This document shows positions 40,959-50,242 of a DNA stretch of 64,000 bases, piece by piece. Below the pieces are notes generated by a model. That model did no database searches, was not told the origin of the DNA, and saw only the letters and a list, made by a program, of their open reading frames with translations. This DNA comes from Martelella sp. NC20 (GTDB lineage Bacteria > Pseudomonadota > Alphaproteobacteria > Rhizobiales > Rhizobiaceae): contig NZ_CP054861.1 of NCBI RefSeq assembly GCF_013459645.1, forward strand, positions 726,501 to 790,500. Direction: 5' to 3'. How positions within the stretch are numbered: position 1 is the first letter of the stretch; each line of letters opens with the position of its first letter. Position numbers and translations under genes: made by a program.

Positions 40959-42554
40959 ATGGGCAAGCGGCGTTCGCGTATTATCACAATTGCGGTGTTT
41001 CTGGGCATTCTAGGCGCGGCGCTCCCGATCGTTGCTGCGTCCTATCTTGCTTGGTTTATCGCCGTCCAGAGGGTGCAGAAACGGTTGGAACAGGTCGCCG
41101 GCCTGACGATAATGCGAGCAACAGGCACATTCGCCGATGCCAAAGCGGCACTCGCCAAGGTTGGCGCAACATCCCTGGCGCCCTGTTCCGACGCCCACGT
41201 CGCGCTGATGCGAACCCTGACGGTCGACACTCCTTCCGTGGAAGAGATCGGATATTTCGAGGAGGGCCTACTAAAATGCACATCCTGGGGCAGAACGACC
41301 GGTGAGTTTGCCGAGTCACCAACCGATTTTCATACTGAGGACGGCATCGAAGTTTCGATACACGTCAAACCCGCAATCAGCGGCGGGAGACCGGTCATGG
41401 CGTTGCGTTCCGGCGCCTACAATGCCTTGGTGGTTCCATCAAGGTTTGTCGACGTTTTGATCGATGATGGCATATCCATTGCGTTGGCAAACGAGGACGG
41501 CACGATCATCCAAACGCTGAATGCACCGGACCGCGAAGCTGTCAGTTCGCTCGTCGCCGGCCGCAGCAAAGGAATGACCGACAGCGATCTGTTCGCCACG
41601 GCGCGTAGAGAAGGCATGGTCGCGGTTGCCACCAAACAACGATCTGAAGTGGCCACCGGGTTGAATTCAGAGCGAATGTTGATGCTGCCGATCGGCCTGG
41701 TCTCGGCGATATTTACAGTCGGCGTCGTAATTTGGCTGTCGCGAAGACGTTTGTCTCCACTGGCAGAGCTTGAGATTGCGGTTCGCAAATGTGAATTTGT
41801 CGTGCATTATCAACCGATCATCGCACTGAAGTCCGGCATCTGCGTTGGCGCGGAAGCGCTGGTGCGTTGGCAAAGACCGGACGGAACTTTGATAAAGCCC
41901 GATCTCTTCATACCGCTGGCTGAAGAAACCGGGCTGATCATGCCGATCACCGATCAGGTGATCAAGGCGGTCATTTCGGATCTGAACAGCACGCTCATTG
42001 ACGACCGAAGCCTGCATATCGCAATCAACCTGTGCGCCGCGGATATCAAATCGGGGCGTATCCTCGATATCCTTGAAACAAAGCTTCGCCAAGCCGATAT
42101 CCGCCCGGAACAGATATGGCTGGAAGCGACCGAGCGCGGCTTCATCGACATAGAGGCGGCGCGGAGTACGCTGGCAAGAGCCCGCGGACGCGGCCATTCT
42201 GTGGCAATCGATGATTTCGGCACTGGCTATTCCAGCCTGCAGTATCTTCAGGGCCTGCCCATGGACGCGCTCAAGATCGACAAGTCCTTCGTCGACACGA
42301 TTGGCAAGGATACAGCCACCAGTTCGGTCACGCCCCATATTATCGAGATGGCCAAGACGCTCGGGCTCTTCACGGTCGCTGAAGGCATTGAGACCAAGGA
42401 ACAGGCCGATCACCTCCAAGCGCTTGGCGTCGATTTTGGCCAAGGATGGCTCTACGCCAAGCCCATGCCGGCAGAAGACTTCATCGTCTATCATCGTCAA
42501 ACGCAGCATAAATACGGAAGAGCCCCCGAAATCATTCGAGTTTCGGAGCGCTAA
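40959..42554 (+). CDS. EAL-domain c-di-GMP phosphodiesterase with CSS-type periplasmic sensor
   Basis: The 531-residue protein has a membrane helix at residues 8-36, a periplasmic domain, a second helix near 239-260, and a cytoplasmic EAL domain from about 275. The EAL signature is intact: EALVRW at 299, LEATE, DDFGTGYSSLQYLQ and DALKIDKSFVD, so it should hydrolyse c-di-GMP. The periplasmic part has APCSDAHVALMRTL with Cys76 and a second Cys107 in LKCTSWG, matching the CSS-motif sensors of PdeC-like enzymes, where a disulfide controls activity. Redox or periplasmic state may thus set c-di-GMP and biofilm behaviour. Confidence 0.92.
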   Translation: MGKRRSRIITIAVFLGILGAALPIVAASYLAWFIAVQRVQKRLEQVAGLTIMRATGTFADAKAALAKVGATSLAPCSDAHVALMRTLTVDTPSVEEIGYFEEGLLKCTSWGRTTGEFAESPTDFHTEDGIEVSIHVKPAISGGRPVMALRSGAYNALVVPSRFVDVLIDDGISIALANEDGTIIQTLNAPDREAVSSLVAGRSKGMTDSDLFATARREGMVAVATKQRSEVATGLNSERMLMLPIGLVSAIFTVGVVIWLSRRRLSPLAELEIAVRKCEFVVHYQPIIALKSGICVGAEALVRWQRPDGTLIKPDLFIPLAEETGLIMPITDQVIKAVISDLNSTLIDDRSLHIAINLCAADIKSGRILDILETKLRQADIRPEQIWLEATERGFIDIEAARSTLARARGRGHSVAIDDFGTGYSSLQYLQGLPMDALKIDKSFVDTIGKDTATSSVTPHIIEMAKTLGLFTVAEGIETKEQADHLQALGVDFGQGWLYAKPMPAEDFIVYHRQTQHKYGRAPEIIRVSER

Positions 42555-42667
42555 AGCCCGGCGATCATCGAATTGCCAGCCATTCGGTGCGACGCATCTG
42601 CCGACACAGCAGCGAAACAGCAGGTTAACCGCGCCATACACAAGGGAACAAGCAGGAGATATATATC

Positions 42668-43282
42668 ATGGACGACAAGATCACGGCGGTGCTCCAAGCC
42701 TATCACGAGAAGATCAGCGAGGAACGGGAGAACCGCCACAAAGCGCGTCCCGGAGGTGAGGATGGCGGCCAGCATCGCTTCATGGCGGTCGGGCCTGATA
42801 CCGGGCAGTTCATCAATATCCTGGCACGCGGCCTCGAGGCGCCGACTATCCTTGAGATCGGAACCTCCTTCGGTTATTCCGGCATCTGGCTTGCCGACGC
42901 CGCGCGCGCGAGCGGCGGCCACGTCATCACCATGGAACGTTACGAGCATAAATCGGCCTACGCAAAGGAAATGGCGCGAAAGGCAGGCCTTGCCGACTGG
43001 ATCGACTTCCGTGTCGGCGACGCGGTAGAGATGATTCCGGCCCTATCCGGCAAGGTCGATTTCGTGCTGCTCGATCTCTGGAAAGATCTTTATGTGCCCT
43101 GCCTCAAGGCCTTCTATCCGAAACTCAATTCCGGTGCGATCATCATTGCCGACAACATGCTCGGCCGCGCGGCACCCGGGGCGATCGCCTATGCTCAGGC
43201 GGTACGCGCCAAACCCGGCATAACCAGTGTCGTGCTCCCTGTCGGCTCCGGCATTGAGATCAGCCGCTACGAGCCGGTCTGA
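42668..43282 (+). CDS. Class I SAM-dependent O-methyltransferase
   Basis: This protein (204 residues) fits the O-methyltransferase family 3 pattern. The SAM-binding motif is TILEIGTSFGYSGIWLADA; later motifs are VITMERYEHK, VDFVLLDLWKDLYVPCLKA and GAIIIADNMLGR. It would methylate a catechol or similar hydroxyl using a divalent metal. It lies 114 bases behind the EAL gene and 20 bases before the siderophore-interacting protein gene. The pairing with an iron-reduction protein could indicate modification of a catechol ligand, but that is speculative. Confidence 0.86.
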   Translation: MDDKITAVLQAYHEKISEERENRHKARPGGEDGGQHRFMAVGPDTGQFINILARGLEAPTILEIGTSFGYSGIWLADAARASGGHVITMERYEHKSAYAKEMARKAGLADWIDFRVGDAVEMIPALSGKVDFVLLDLWKDLYVPCLKAFYPKLNSGAIIIADNMLGRAAPGAIAYAQAVRAKPGITSVVLPVGSGIEISRYEPV

Positions 43283-43302
43283 GCCAATTGATTGGAGTGT
43301 TC

Positions 43303-44049
43303 ATGAATCATCAGATCACAAGACACCGTCACGAACTCAGGCGCAGGCAGCTGACGGTCAAGGAAACCGCCCACGTCACGCCGAACATGATCCGTATCCT
43401 GTTCGCAGGAGACGATCTTACCGATTTTGTAAGTCTCGGCGCCGACGATCACGTCAAGCTCTTCTTCCCCAATGGTGCCGGTGAATCGGAACGGCGGGAT
43501 TATACGCCGCGCCGGTTCGATAGGGAAACGCGTACGCTGGCAATCGACTTTGCCATACACGATGCCGGTCCAGCGACACGATGGGCGCTGGCGGCAAAGC
43601 CTGGCAACGTTTTGGAGATCGGCGGCCCGCGCGGCTCGACGATCGTTTCGCCGACCTTCGACTGGTGGCTCCTTGTCGGAGACGAAACCGCCCTTCCCGC
43701 GATCGGCCGTCGAATCGAGGAACTGCCGGCAGGCACGCGTGTGATCAGCGTCGTGGCGGTCGCCGATAGCGGCGACGAGCAAACCTTCACGACCCGGGCC
43801 AACCACGCGGCGAAATGGGTGTATCGTCCGCTCGATCGCGCCGACGATCCGGAACCGGTTCTTTCGGCACTAAAGGCACTCTCACTGCCCGAGGGCGACG
43901 GCTACGTCTGGATCGCGGCAGAGGCGCGGCTCGCGCGCGCGACGCGCGACTACCTCGTCAACGAACGGGGTCATCCGCTGCAATGGACCAAGGCCTCCGG
44001 CTACTGGCTGAAGGGGATCGCCGACGCGCATGACAAGTTGAAAGACTGA
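43303..44049 (+). CDS. Siderophore-interacting protein (FAD-dependent ferric reductase)
   Basis: The protein (248 residues) belongs to the SIP/ViuB family, which releases iron from ferric siderophores in the cytoplasm by reduction. The FAD-binding motif is RRDYTPRRFDRET, followed by LAAKPGNVLEIGGPRGST and WLLVGDETALPAIGRRIEEL. The C-terminal VWIAAEARLARATRDYL and the aromatic SGYWLKG end are typical. The ATG at 43303 lies six bases after GGAG; a TTG at 43288 is less likely. It follows the methyltransferase gene. No siderophore receptor or Fur box was recognised nearby. Confidence 0.9.
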   Translation: MNHQITRHRHELRRRQLTVKETAHVTPNMIRILFAGDDLTDFVSLGADDHVKLFFPNGAGESERRDYTPRRFDRETRTLAIDFAIHDAGPATRWALAAKPGNVLEIGGPRGSTIVSPTFDWWLLVGDETALPAIGRRIEELPAGTRVISVVAVADSGDEQTFTTRANHAAKWVYRPLDRADDPEPVLSALKALSLPEGDGYVWIAAEARLARATRDYLVNERGHPLQWTKASGYWLKGIADAHDKLKD

Positions 44050-44212
44050 GGTACAAGGTGCGGATGGAGATCGCAGGCTTGTGAAAGTTGACACTTTCGA
44101 TCTTCATCGCGGCGCCCCTTCGAATAGCCCCGCGTTTCGTGTACGCCTCGGGACATTCAGTATGGCTTGCCCCGGATTCTCGCAAAGCCTTTGAGCAGAA
44201 GAGACATTTCAT

Positions 44213-45367
44213 TCAATGCCGTGCGACAGAAGGCCAGCGGATGGCCCGTCCGTCGGCTGCGAAAACCGTTGCGACATTCGGATTGAACGCAACCCTTGCG
44301 CTGTCACCCGGGCGGAAGCCGGATTGAACATTGCGATGTATCGTAATATGCGGCTGTTCGATCTCGTCGGGGCGAAGTTGTTTGCCATCTGCGTAGAGAA
44401 CGGTTTCGCGACCCAGCCGTTCTTCGAGAGCGATATTCACGTCGAAGGCCGGCCCGGCGCTGTTGGGTTCCTCGTCGGCGATGAGGAAATCTTCGGGCCG
44501 GATGCCGAATGAAACCGTGTCCGCGGCCTTCAGGCCCGTGTCTGCGGCAAAGCCGGAATTTGGCAGATCGAAACTGATGCCGCCGGCCACCGTAATGGTC
44601 GTCATGGTCTCGCTGACCGCACTGATCGTTCCGGCGAAGAAGTTCATCTTCGGCGCGCCGAGGAAGCCGGCGACGAAGCGGTTCGCCGGGCGGTTATAGA
44701 GCTCCAGCGGCTCGCCCACCTGTTCGATGATCCCGCCACGCAACAGCACGATGCGGCTCGCCATGGTCATCGCCTCGACCTGATCGTGGGTGACGTAGAT
44801 CATCGAGGCGCCAAGCGACTGGTGGAGGGCGCTCAGTTCAACGCGCATCTGGGCGCGCAGCGCGGCATCGAGGTTCGAAAGCGGTTCGTCGAACAGGAAC
44901 ACGTCGGGTTCGCGCACGATCGCCCGCCCGATCGCCACCCGCTGCCGCTGGCCACCGGAAAGATGCCGGGGTTTCTTGTCGAGCAGTTCTGTCAGTTGCA
45001 GGATCTCGGCGGCGCGGCCGACCGCCGCGTTGATTTCCGGTTTCGGCCGCCGCGCCAGCCGGAGCGCGAAGCCCATGTTCTCGGCGACAGTCAGGTGCGG
45101 ATAAAGCGCGTAGTTCTGGAACACCATGGCAAGGCCGCGATCGCGCGGCGCCACCTGCGTGACCTCGCGGCCATTGACGAAAATCTGGCCGGTGGTCGCG
45201 TCCTCAAGGCCGGCAATGGTGCGCAGAAGCGTGGATTTGCCGCAGCCGGAAGGTCCGACCATCACCACGAACTCGCCTTCGTTGAGCGACAGGTTGATGT
45301 CCTTCAGGGCATGAAACGGGCCGTAATGCTTGTTGAGGTTTCTGATTTCGACGCTGGGCATGGTCAT
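44213..45367 (-). CDS. ABC transporter ATPase, sugar (UgpC/MalK) type
   Basis: The protein has 384 residues. Walker A is GPSGCGKSTLL, the signature is LSGGQRQRVAIGRA, Walker B is FLFDEPLSNLD and the switch His is in VTHDQVEAM. The C-terminal 140 residues form the TOBE/regulatory domain (FGIRPEDF), as in sugar importers. The ATG at 45367 overlaps the sulfatase stop by four bases. It is the last gene of the operon and energises the two permeases at 46958 and 47788. Such ATPases may also serve other sugar systems in the same cell. Confidence 0.92.
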   Translation of the reverse strand: MTMPSVEIRNLNKHYGPFHALKDINLSLNEGEFVVMVGPSGCGKSTLLRTIAGLEDATTGQIFVNGREVTQVAPRDRGLAMVFQNYALYPHLTVAENMGFALRLARRPKPEINAAVGRAAEILQLTELLDKKPRHLSGGQRQRVAIGRAIVREPDVFLFDEPLSNLDAALRAQMRVELSALHQSLGASMIYVTHDQVEAMTMASRIVLLRGGIIEQVGEPLELYNRPANRFVAGFLGAPKMNFFAGTISAVSETMTTITVAGGISFDLPNSGFAADTGLKAADTVSFGIRPEDFLIADEEPNSAGPAFDVNIALEERLGRETVLYADGKQLRPDEIEQPHITIHRNVQSGFRPGDSARVAFNPNVATVFAADGRAIRWPSVARH

Positions 45368-46941
45368 GACTCCACTGCGGACGCGGGTTCCGCCTTGTTT
45401 TGCGTTCTGTCCGCCTGGGGCCAGCGGCTGTCGGTCGCGCGCGGAACGATGTCGGAGGTTTCGAGGTACCAGCTCAGAAGCTGTTCCTTGTGGCGCCCGA
45501 TCTCGCCGGCAAGTGCAGGGTCGTTTATGCGGTTGTCGCACTCCATCGGGTCCGCCGTCAGGTCGTAGAACTCGTCCTCTCCGGTCATCCGCCGGATGTA
45601 TTTGTATCCAGGCGACCGGATCATAGCGGCGCGGGCATGGGCCCGGGCGTTGTGAACCTGAATATTGATGCGCGGGAAATAGAGCCCGTCGGCCGGGTTC
45701 GGGCCGAACTGGCTGAGCGATTCCCGCTCGGAGGCCTGCATCTCGTCGGGACGCCGCCCGCCCTCGCAATAGGCGAAATCCCTGTGCTGAGCTGCGGGAT
45801 CGGCAAGGACCGGGGCAAGCGACTGGCCGAAATGGTCGTAGCCAGGATCGGCGCCGGCCATTTCGAAGACAGTGGCCGTCATGTCGATAAGCTCGGCCAT
45901 CACGCCGTCACGCACGCCGGGGGTTGCCGGCAGGTCGCGGGGCGGCTTGACGACTAGCGGGACACGAACGATCGGATCCTCGAATGTGGTCTGGCTCTTC
46001 TCGACCACCTCGTAATCGCCGGTATAGTCGCCGTGATCGGAGAACATGAACACTGCCGTGTCGTCATAAATGCCGGCACGCTTCAGGGCTTCCATCAGCA
46101 TGGCGAACTGCCGGTCGACCCGAGCGATCATGCCGTAATAGGTGCGGCGCAGTTCGTCCCATCGGTCTTCCGTCCAGCCTTCAAGTCCTTGCGCCTTGCG
46201 GATTTCCCGCAGCATTTCGGGCTTGCGCGCCAGTTGTTCCGGCGTGGCTTGGCGGCGGGGCGGCAGCGGGGCGTTCTTCGCAAGCGCATAGAACTCGCTT
46301 TCGACGCCGTAGGGTGGGTGGGGGAACAGGATCGGCAGATAGATGCAGAGCGGCTTGTCCTTCGGCGCGGTTTCGATGAAGTCGATGGCGCCCAGCACGT
46401 TCTGCCAGTCATTGTCGAGATAGTAGCTGTCGCTTTCGCCCTTCTTCAGTTCGCCCTTCAGGAATGAATAATAGCTGTCCGATCCGGGTTCGCCACGCCA
46501 TGACTGATCGCCGCGATGGGTATCGGATTGCGGGGTGCTCTGGTGACGCTCGAAGAAGGCGGCGTCGGCCTTGAAGTGGATATCCGAATAGGCTTCCGGG
46601 CCGTCATCGGCGGTCACAAGGTCGTTCTTGCCGCCCCACCAGACGAAATAGCCGCTTCCGCGCAGCACCTGGAACATGTTCTTCTCGCCATGCTCGGCAT
46701 GCAGCATATGGTGGAGCGAACGATGTCCGTTCACATGCGGATAGAGTCCGGTCGCGAACGAACAGCGGCTCGGCGTGCACACCGGCGCCTGGCAGCAGGT
46801 GTTGGCGAAGGAGACGGCTTCGGTTTCCACGAGGCTGTCGATGAACGGCGTGACCGTGCTGCCGGAGCCGAGATGCCCCATGACATCGGCACGCATCTGG
46901 TCCGGGTTGAACAGCAGGATGTGAGGTTTGTTTTTCATCAT
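45364..46941 (-). CDS. Sulfatase (Cys-type, FGly-dependent), no signal peptide
   Basis: The protein has 525 residues of the alkaline-phosphatase superfamily. The formylglycine motif is CTPSRCSFATGLYPHVNGH with Cys to be converted to formylglycine. The N-terminal metal region is LLFNPDQMRAD and the later MFSDHGDYTGD supplies further ligands. It starts MMKNKPHILLF, with no signal peptide, so it should act in the cytoplasm. It lies between the permease and ATPase genes of a sugar ABC operon, with a four-base overlap to the latter. The layout suggests import of an intact sulfated sugar or glycoside followed by desulfation. A formylglycine-generating enzyme is not encoded in the window. Confidence 0.9.
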   Translation of the reverse strand: MMKNKPHILLFNPDQMRADVMGHLGSGSTVTPFIDSLVETEAVSFANTCCQAPVCTPSRCSFATGLYPHVNGHRSLHHMLHAEHGEKNMFQVLRGSGYFVWWGGKNDLVTADDGPEAYSDIHFKADAAFFERHQSTPQSDTHRGDQSWRGEPGSDSYYSFLKGELKKGESDSYYLDNDWQNVLGAIDFIETAPKDKPLCIYLPILFPHPPYGVESEFYALAKNAPLPPRRQATPEQLARKPEMLREIRKAQGLEGWTEDRWDELRRTYYGMIARVDRQFAMLMEALKRAGIYDDTAVFMFSDHGDYTGDYEVVEKSQTTFEDPIVRVPLVVKPPRDLPATPGVRDGVMAELIDMTATVFEMAGADPGYDHFGQSLAPVLADPAAQHRDFAYCEGGRRPDEMQASERESLSQFGPNPADGLYFPRINIQVHNARAHARAAMIRSPGYKYIRRMTGEDEFYDLTADPMECDNRINDPALAGEIGRHKEQLLSWYLETSDIVPRATDSRWPQADRTQNKAEPASAVES

Positions 46942-46957
46942 TGTCGGTTTCTTGCGT

Positions 46958-47791
46958 TCATCCCTTGAGGCCGCCGGAGGCGAGCCCCTTGATGAAGTAG
47001 CGTTGCATGAACAGGAAGACGGCGAGCAGCGGCAGGAACGACAGCACCACGGCCGCGAATTTCATCGGCTGGTTGCCCTCGACAGTTGCCACCGTATTGA
47101 TCCGCGCGATCGCCACCGGAAGCGTGGACCAGTTGTCGCGCACGAAGATCGAGGCCAGCAGGAATTCGTTCCAGGTCTGGATGAAGGTCAGGATGCAGGC
47201 CGTGGCGAGGACGGGAACCGACAGCGGCAGCAGGACCAGGAAGATGATCTGCAGGTCCGTCGCCCCGTCCATCCGGGCTGCGTGGTCGAGATCGATCGGC
47301 AGTTCGTTGAAGAAGCCGCGCAGGATGAAGACGCCGAGCGGCAGGACGCCGAGGATGTAAGGCAGGATCAGGGCCAGCGGGGTGTAGAGAATGTGGGATT
47401 TCTGGAACAGTAGGAATTGGGCGATGAGGGTGAGCTGAGGCGGCAGCATCATCAGCACCACGAGGGCCACGAAGACGACATTCCTGAAGCGGAAACGCAA
47501 GCGAAACAGCGCATAGGCGGCCAGCAGCGAGAGGATCAGCCCGACGACCACCGCCGATGCCGCCATGATCACGCTGTTGCGGTAGAACTGCAGCAGGTCA
47601 TACTGGGAGATCGCTTCGGCATAATTCGAAAACTGCCAGGTTCCCGAGGGAAAGATGCGCCCGTTGTAATATTCCTGCGGCGATTTGAAGCTGGTGACGA
47701 TCACCCACAGGAAGGGCGCTGCGAAAGCCAGCGACGTCAGGGCGAGGATGCAATGCTTGAGGACGGTCAGAAAGCTCAGGCGCTGTTTCAT
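46958..47791 (-). CDS. ABC transporter permease, sugar (MalG/UgpE-type)
   Basis: The protein (277 residues) has six membrane helices and the EAA loop DLDHAARMDGATDLQIIFLV, the cytoplasmic contact to the ATPase. It ends in RYFIKGLASGGLKG, the usual MalG-like C-terminus. The start overlaps the other permease gene by four bases (47788-47791). Together the two permeases form the channel for the substrate delivered by the binding protein at 48751. The substrate is unknown, but the sulfatase next door points to a sulfated carbohydrate. Confidence 0.92.
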   Translation of the reverse strand: MKQRLSFLTVLKHCILALTSLAFAAPFLWVIVTSFKSPQEYYNGRIFPSGTWQFSNYAEAISQYDLLQFYRNSVIMAASAVVVGLILSLLAAYALFRLRFRFRNVVFVALVVLMMLPPQLTLIAQFLLFQKSHILYTPLALILPYILGVLPLGVFILRGFFNELPIDLDHAARMDGATDLQIIFLVLLPLSVPVLATACILTFIQTWNEFLLASIFVRDNWSTLPVAIARINTVATVEGNQPMKFAAVVLSFLPLLAVFLFMQRYFIKGLASGGLKG

Positions 47792-48678
47792 GTGCGCTCC
47801 TCCCTGCGAAATTCCGTCAGGTAGAGATAGACCACCACGAGGATCAGAGTGACCAGCAGCAGGGCATAGCTGATGGCGGCGGCATAGCCGAGTTCGCCCT
47901 TTTCGAAGGCGACCTTGACGATGTGCGTGGCGATCACTTCGCTGGCATGGCGGGGGCCGCCATCGGTCATTACCTTGAACAGGTCATAGGCCTTGAGATT
48001 GTTGATGATGTTGATCACCACCACGATGGCGATGAAGGAGCGCAGGTGCGGCAGCGCGACGAAGCGGAACTTGCCCCAGACCGTCGCCCCGTCCATTTCG
48101 GCGGCATCGTAGAGCTCGCGCGGGACCGATTGCAGACCGGCGGCGAGGATCAGCGCGTTCTGGCCGAGGAACTGCCAGATGCCGACGGCGGCAATCGACC
48201 ACAGCACGAGATGCCGGTCGCCGAGCCAGAGAATCTGGGTGCCGAGGATCTGGTTCAGGAAACCGATATTGGGGTCGTAGACGAAGGCCCAGATCATCGC
48301 CGCGATTGCCGCCGAGATCAGCGATGTCGAAAAGAAGATCGTGCGATAGGTGATCCTGAGCCAGGTCAGGGTGACGCTTTCGATCGCATAGGCCAGCGCC
48401 AGCGCCGCGGCCGGCTTGAACACGACGTTGATGAGGGTGAACAGCGCCGTGTTGGAAATCGCCTGCGCCAGCGTCCGGTCGTGGAAGAGTTTGCGATAGT
48501 TCTCCAGGCCGACGAATGTCCATTTTGCAGACAGGCCGTTCCAGGAGAAAAAGCTCATGCCGAGCGCGTAGAGCGCGGGCAGGATGGTGATCAGGGCGAT
48601 CAGCAGTATGGCGGGAAACAGGAATTTCCATCCTGTTCTGGTTTCCGCCGCCATACCGACTGCACTTCGAGGTTTCAT
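47788..48678 (-). CDS. ABC transporter permease, sugar (MalF/UgpA-type)
   Basis: The protein has 296 residues and six membrane helices, starting with FLFPAILLIALITILPALYA. The EAA loop reads ELYDAAEMDGATVWGKFRFV. The ATG at 48678 leaves a short cytoplasmic tail; the ORF extends to 48723 but the extra residues look like intergenic sequence. It overlaps the MalG-like gene by four bases and follows the binding protein gene by 72 bases. It is the partner permease in the same importer. Confidence 0.92.
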   Translation of the reverse strand: MKPRSAVGMAAETRTGWKFLFPAILLIALITILPALYALGMSFFSWNGLSAKWTFVGLENYRKLFHDRTLAQAISNTALFTLINVVFKPAAALALAYAIESVTLTWLRITYRTIFFSTSLISAAIAAMIWAFVYDPNIGFLNQILGTQILWLGDRHLVLWSIAAVGIWQFLGQNALILAAGLQSVPRELYDAAEMDGATVWGKFRFVALPHLRSFIAIVVVINIINNLKAYDLFKVMTDGGPRHASEVIATHIVKVAFEKGELGYAAAISYALLLVTLILVVVYLYLTEFRREERT

Positions 48679-48750
48679 GGGCTGCGTTCCGGACTTAAGG
48701 TCGGGCCAGCCGCCGGGGAGCAAGCCCGGCGGCGCGAGGGCGGTATACGC

Positions 48751-49971
48751 TCAGCGCGCGTCTTCGACCTCCTGCATACCTTCCTCGGCGGTCACCTCGT
48801 CGGCCAGCACGCCCTGAATGGCATTGCCGAGCGCATCGAGCGTGTCGGCGTTCAGAAGCACGCGCGGAACGACATTGCTCTCCTGGTTTTCGACGAAGGC
48901 CTTCTGCAGCGGATCGGAAATATCGACATTGGCCGCGGCATAGGGCGCCATGATCGCGCGGTCGGCGACATATTGCTTCATCACGTCTTCGGAGAGGAGA
49001 TAGGCCATGACGGCTTCCGCCTCCTCGATATGCTTGCCGCCGGCCGGAATGGCGTAGTTCTTGCCGACACCGCCGGGGGAGGTCCCTTCCGTGACGCCGT
49101 CGAAGACCGGCGGGAAACGCATGACACCGAGCTCGATATCATCGGGCTTGCCGGCCGTGAACGGCTTGACGTCCCAGGGACCGGACAGGACCATGGCGGC
49201 GCGGCCGGTGAGGAATGCATCATTGCCCTGGGGAATGCTCATCGCATTGATACCGGGCATGAAAATCTTGTCGTCGGCCATGTCCTTCAGCTTCTGGGCG
49301 GCCTCGACCAGGCGCGGATCATCCCATGAGATGTCGCCGGAATCGGCATCGGTGATGATCGAATGGTCGAGTTGGCCTGCCAGCATGTAGAAGTAGTCGC
49401 GGCCGCGCTGCGGGAACTGGTTGCCGAAGGCGATCGGATAGATGCCGTCCTTGCCCAGCACGTCGGCCATATGCTGCAGGTCGGCATAGGAGTGCGGCAG
49501 GTCCAGGCCGTATTTGTCCAGCATGGTCTTGTTGTAGAACAGCGAGAAATTGTTCACGTCGACGGGAATGGAATAGTAGGTTCCATCGACGTCGAGCTGA
49601 TCGAGAACGCTCGGGAAGAACAACTTGTCCCAGCCCTGGCTCCCGTAAAGATCGTTGAGGGGCTTGAGGAGATCGGCTTCGATCAGCGGATACATGCCAA
49701 CGGCGCGGGCGTCCGGCTCGACGCAGATGATGTCTGGAACTTCGCCGGAGGCGAATGCAGTTCGCAGCGCCGCGTCATAGGCGGTGTTTTCGAAGGTCTG
49801 GATGTCGATGGTGACGTCGGGATGCTGTTCCTCATACGCGGCGAACACCTTCTCGTAGAAGGGAACATCCGTCGTATAGAATGTATACATGGTGATCGTG
49901 ACCGGATCGGCCATCGCGATCGTGGACATAAGGGCGCCTGCGGCGGCCATCATTGCGAAACGCAGTTTCAT
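48751..49971 (-). CDS. ABC transporter extracellular sugar-binding protein
   Basis: The protein has 406 residues with a signal peptide (MKLRFAMMAAAGALMSTIAM then ADPVT, cleavage likely after AMA). It belongs to the family 1 solute-binding proteins: PDIICVEPDARAVG, DYFYMLAGQLD and LTGRAAMVLSGPWDV are typical. It captures the substrate in the periplasm. The ATG at 49971 follows GGGAGGAG by six bases. Two palindromes (50018-50037 and 50117-50133) lie upstream, between this gene and the ROK regulator gene, so the operon is probably ROK-repressed. Confidence 0.93.
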   Translation of the reverse strand: MKLRFAMMAAAGALMSTIAMADPVTITMYTFYTTDVPFYEKVFAAYEEQHPDVTIDIQTFENTAYDAALRTAFASGEVPDIICVEPDARAVGMYPLIEADLLKPLNDLYGSQGWDKLFFPSVLDQLDVDGTYYSIPVDVNNFSLFYNKTMLDKYGLDLPHSYADLQHMADVLGKDGIYPIAFGNQFPQRGRDYFYMLAGQLDHSIITDADSGDISWDDPRLVEAAQKLKDMADDKIFMPGINAMSIPQGNDAFLTGRAAMVLSGPWDVKPFTAGKPDDIELGVMRFPPVFDGVTEGTSPGGVGKNYAIPAGGKHIEEAEAVMAYLLSEDVMKQYVADRAIMAPYAAANVDISDPLQKAFVENQESNVVPRVLLNADTLDALGNAIQGVLADEVTAEEGMQEVEDAR

Positions 49972-50017
49972 GAAATCTCCTCCCAGATGGGACGTCCTCA
50001 GAGCGGACATCCGTGGC

Positions 50018-50037
50018 AAAGTCAATTAATCAACTTT
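50018..50037. promoter_or_regulatory. Palindromic site close to the sugar-ABC operon promoter
   Basis: AAAGTCAATTAATCAACTTT is symmetric at 16 of 20 positions. It lies 47 bases upstream of the binding protein start, which would overlap the promoter. Confidence 0.5.
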
Positions 50038-50105
50038 CGTGAAAAAAGTCAAGACGACCTGACAAACGGCAAGCGCCGCTGCCGTGGCCGTTGGGTACGG
50101 TCACG

Positions 50106-50138
50106 TTTTTGATCGAGATAAATTATATTTATCAAAAA
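50106..50138. promoter_or_regulatory. Nested palindromes upstream of the sugar-ABC operon
   Basis: GATAAATTATATTTATC (50117-50133) has perfect 7-base arms. A second pair, TTTTTGAT (50106-50113) and ATCAAAAA (50131-50138), surrounds it. AT-rich symmetric sites suit a ROK-family repressor. Confidence 0.55.
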
Positions 50139-50242
50139 GTTAGTCTGGAAGATGCCGCGAAGCCATCCGCTTTGCGTGTCCTGCCACGATCCTCCTGCCA
50201 TCGCTACAACGGGGCAAGGGCAGGGCGTCCGCACGGACCGGC

